DNA from: Thermosporothrix hazakensis
Lineage (GTDB): Bacteria; Chloroflexota; Ktedonobacteria; Ktedonobacterales; Ktedonobacteraceae
Direction: 5' to 3'
Assembly (NCBI RefSeq): GCF_003253565.1
Contig: NZ_QKUF01000035.1
Span: 1 to 56,228, forward strand
DNA length: 56,228 nucleotides
Position numbers and translations under genes: made by a program. The notes under the pieces are model-generated. The model was given only the letters and a program-made list of their open reading frames with translations, did not search any database and was not told the DNA's origin. Within the stretch, counting starts at the first letter, position 1. Each line of letters starts with the position of its first letter. Positions 56,055 through 56,228 of this stretch are shown piece after piece.

Positions 56055-56228
56055 TTATTCGATAACCTGGGTGCAGTAGCCAGCACCGACGGTACGTCCA
56101 CCTTCGCGGATGGCGAACTTCACGCCCTCTTCCATTGCGATACCGTTTATCAGCTCCACCGTCATCTCGATGTTGTCACCAGGCATCACCATCTCTACCC
56201 CTTCCGGCAGCTGGATGGACCCGGTCAC
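56055..56228 (-). CDS. tuf: Elongation factor Tu, C-terminal end (runs off the right edge)
   Basis: The last 57 residues of EF-Tu (domain III), ending in a TAA at 56055. Visible family sequences are VTGSIQLPEGVEMVMPGDN, MTVELINGIAMEEGVKFAIR and EGGRTVGAGYCTQVIE. EF-Tu delivers aminoacyl-tRNA to the ribosome. The GTP-binding domain is outside the window. It is in the expected place upstream of rpmG and secE. Confidence 0.97.
   Translation of the reverse strand: MTGSIQLPEGVEMVMPGDNIEMTVELINGIAMEEGVKFAIREGGRTVGAGYCTQVIE

Noticed and set aside
1..56228. CRISPR arrays, insertion sequences, phage attachment sites
   Set aside because: No regularly spaced direct repeats, transposase or integrase motifs, or target-site duplications were seen. 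The repeated segments found are TPR coding repeats, operators and the ribosomal leader motif.

Overview
The window reads as a chromosome segment of a bacterium of the phylum Chloroflexota, most likely class Ktedonobacteria. This is an inference from gene style, not from a marker-gene comparison. The style includes serine/threonine kinases fused to a zinc ribbon and TPRs, very long TPR proteins, proteins with long disordered Glu/Pro/Gln-rich tails, TlyA, type 4 uracil-DNA glycosylase, a GR-rich PNPase tail, moderate GC, and the order tuf-rpmG-secE-nusG-rplK-rplA-rplJ-rplL. No insertion sequence, prophage or CRISPR array was seen.

Layout. 1-908: the N-terminal half of ftsH (minus strand, cut by the window edge). 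1369-1718: three CAT-anticodon tRNAs, two of them with initiator features. 1652-4276: a small accessory island with two helix-turn-helix proteins, a frameshifted membrane protein and an overlapping PP2C-like phosphatase. 4546-9142: a small membrane protein, a DHA2-type drug exporter with its TetR repressor and visible operators, an ArsR-type regulator and another small membrane protein. 9444-13960: a protein of about thirteen 46-residue TPR-like repeats, molybdate transport genes modA-modB (no modC here) and a four-helix membrane protein. 14123-20673: ROK kinase, TlyA methyltransferase, benzoate-CoA-ligase-type enzyme, Nudix hydrolase and a two-component system. 20712-31511: tRNA-Lys, an ArsR regulator, PHP phosphoesterase, CDP-alcohol phosphatidyltransferase, NYN-domain protein, gamma-Glu-GABA hydrolase, FtsB/DivIC-like protein, SprT-like metallopeptidase and Rho.

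31708-38860: an aldehyde dehydrogenase, then a compact biotin operon bioF-bioA-bioD-bioB that ends in a beta-ketoacyl-ACP synthase with all three catalytic residues. Its genes overlap or nearly touch, so they are probably translationally coupled. bioF carries an apparent one-base frameshift. 39151-48507: PRC-barrel protein, zinc-ribbon/kinase/TPR protein, rsmA, a class A penicillin-binding protein with a disordered cytoplasmic region of about 400 residues, a hypothetical protein, and uracil-DNA glycosylase ending in a sliding-clamp-binding motif.

48627-56228: an information-processing block, all on the minus strand: rpsO-pnp with a hairpin between them, then (reading from the right edge) tuf, rpmG, secE, nusG, rplK, rplA, rplJ, rplL. 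The most interesting non-coding signal is here. A motif of about 65-69 nt that folds into three hairpins occurs twice, once in front of rplK and once between rplA and rplJ, with compensatory base changes between the copies. Downstream of the second copy lie a recognisable L10-leader core and an intrinsic terminator ahead of rplJ. rpmG (55 aa) and the two edge genes ftsH and tuf were found by reading the sequence directly.
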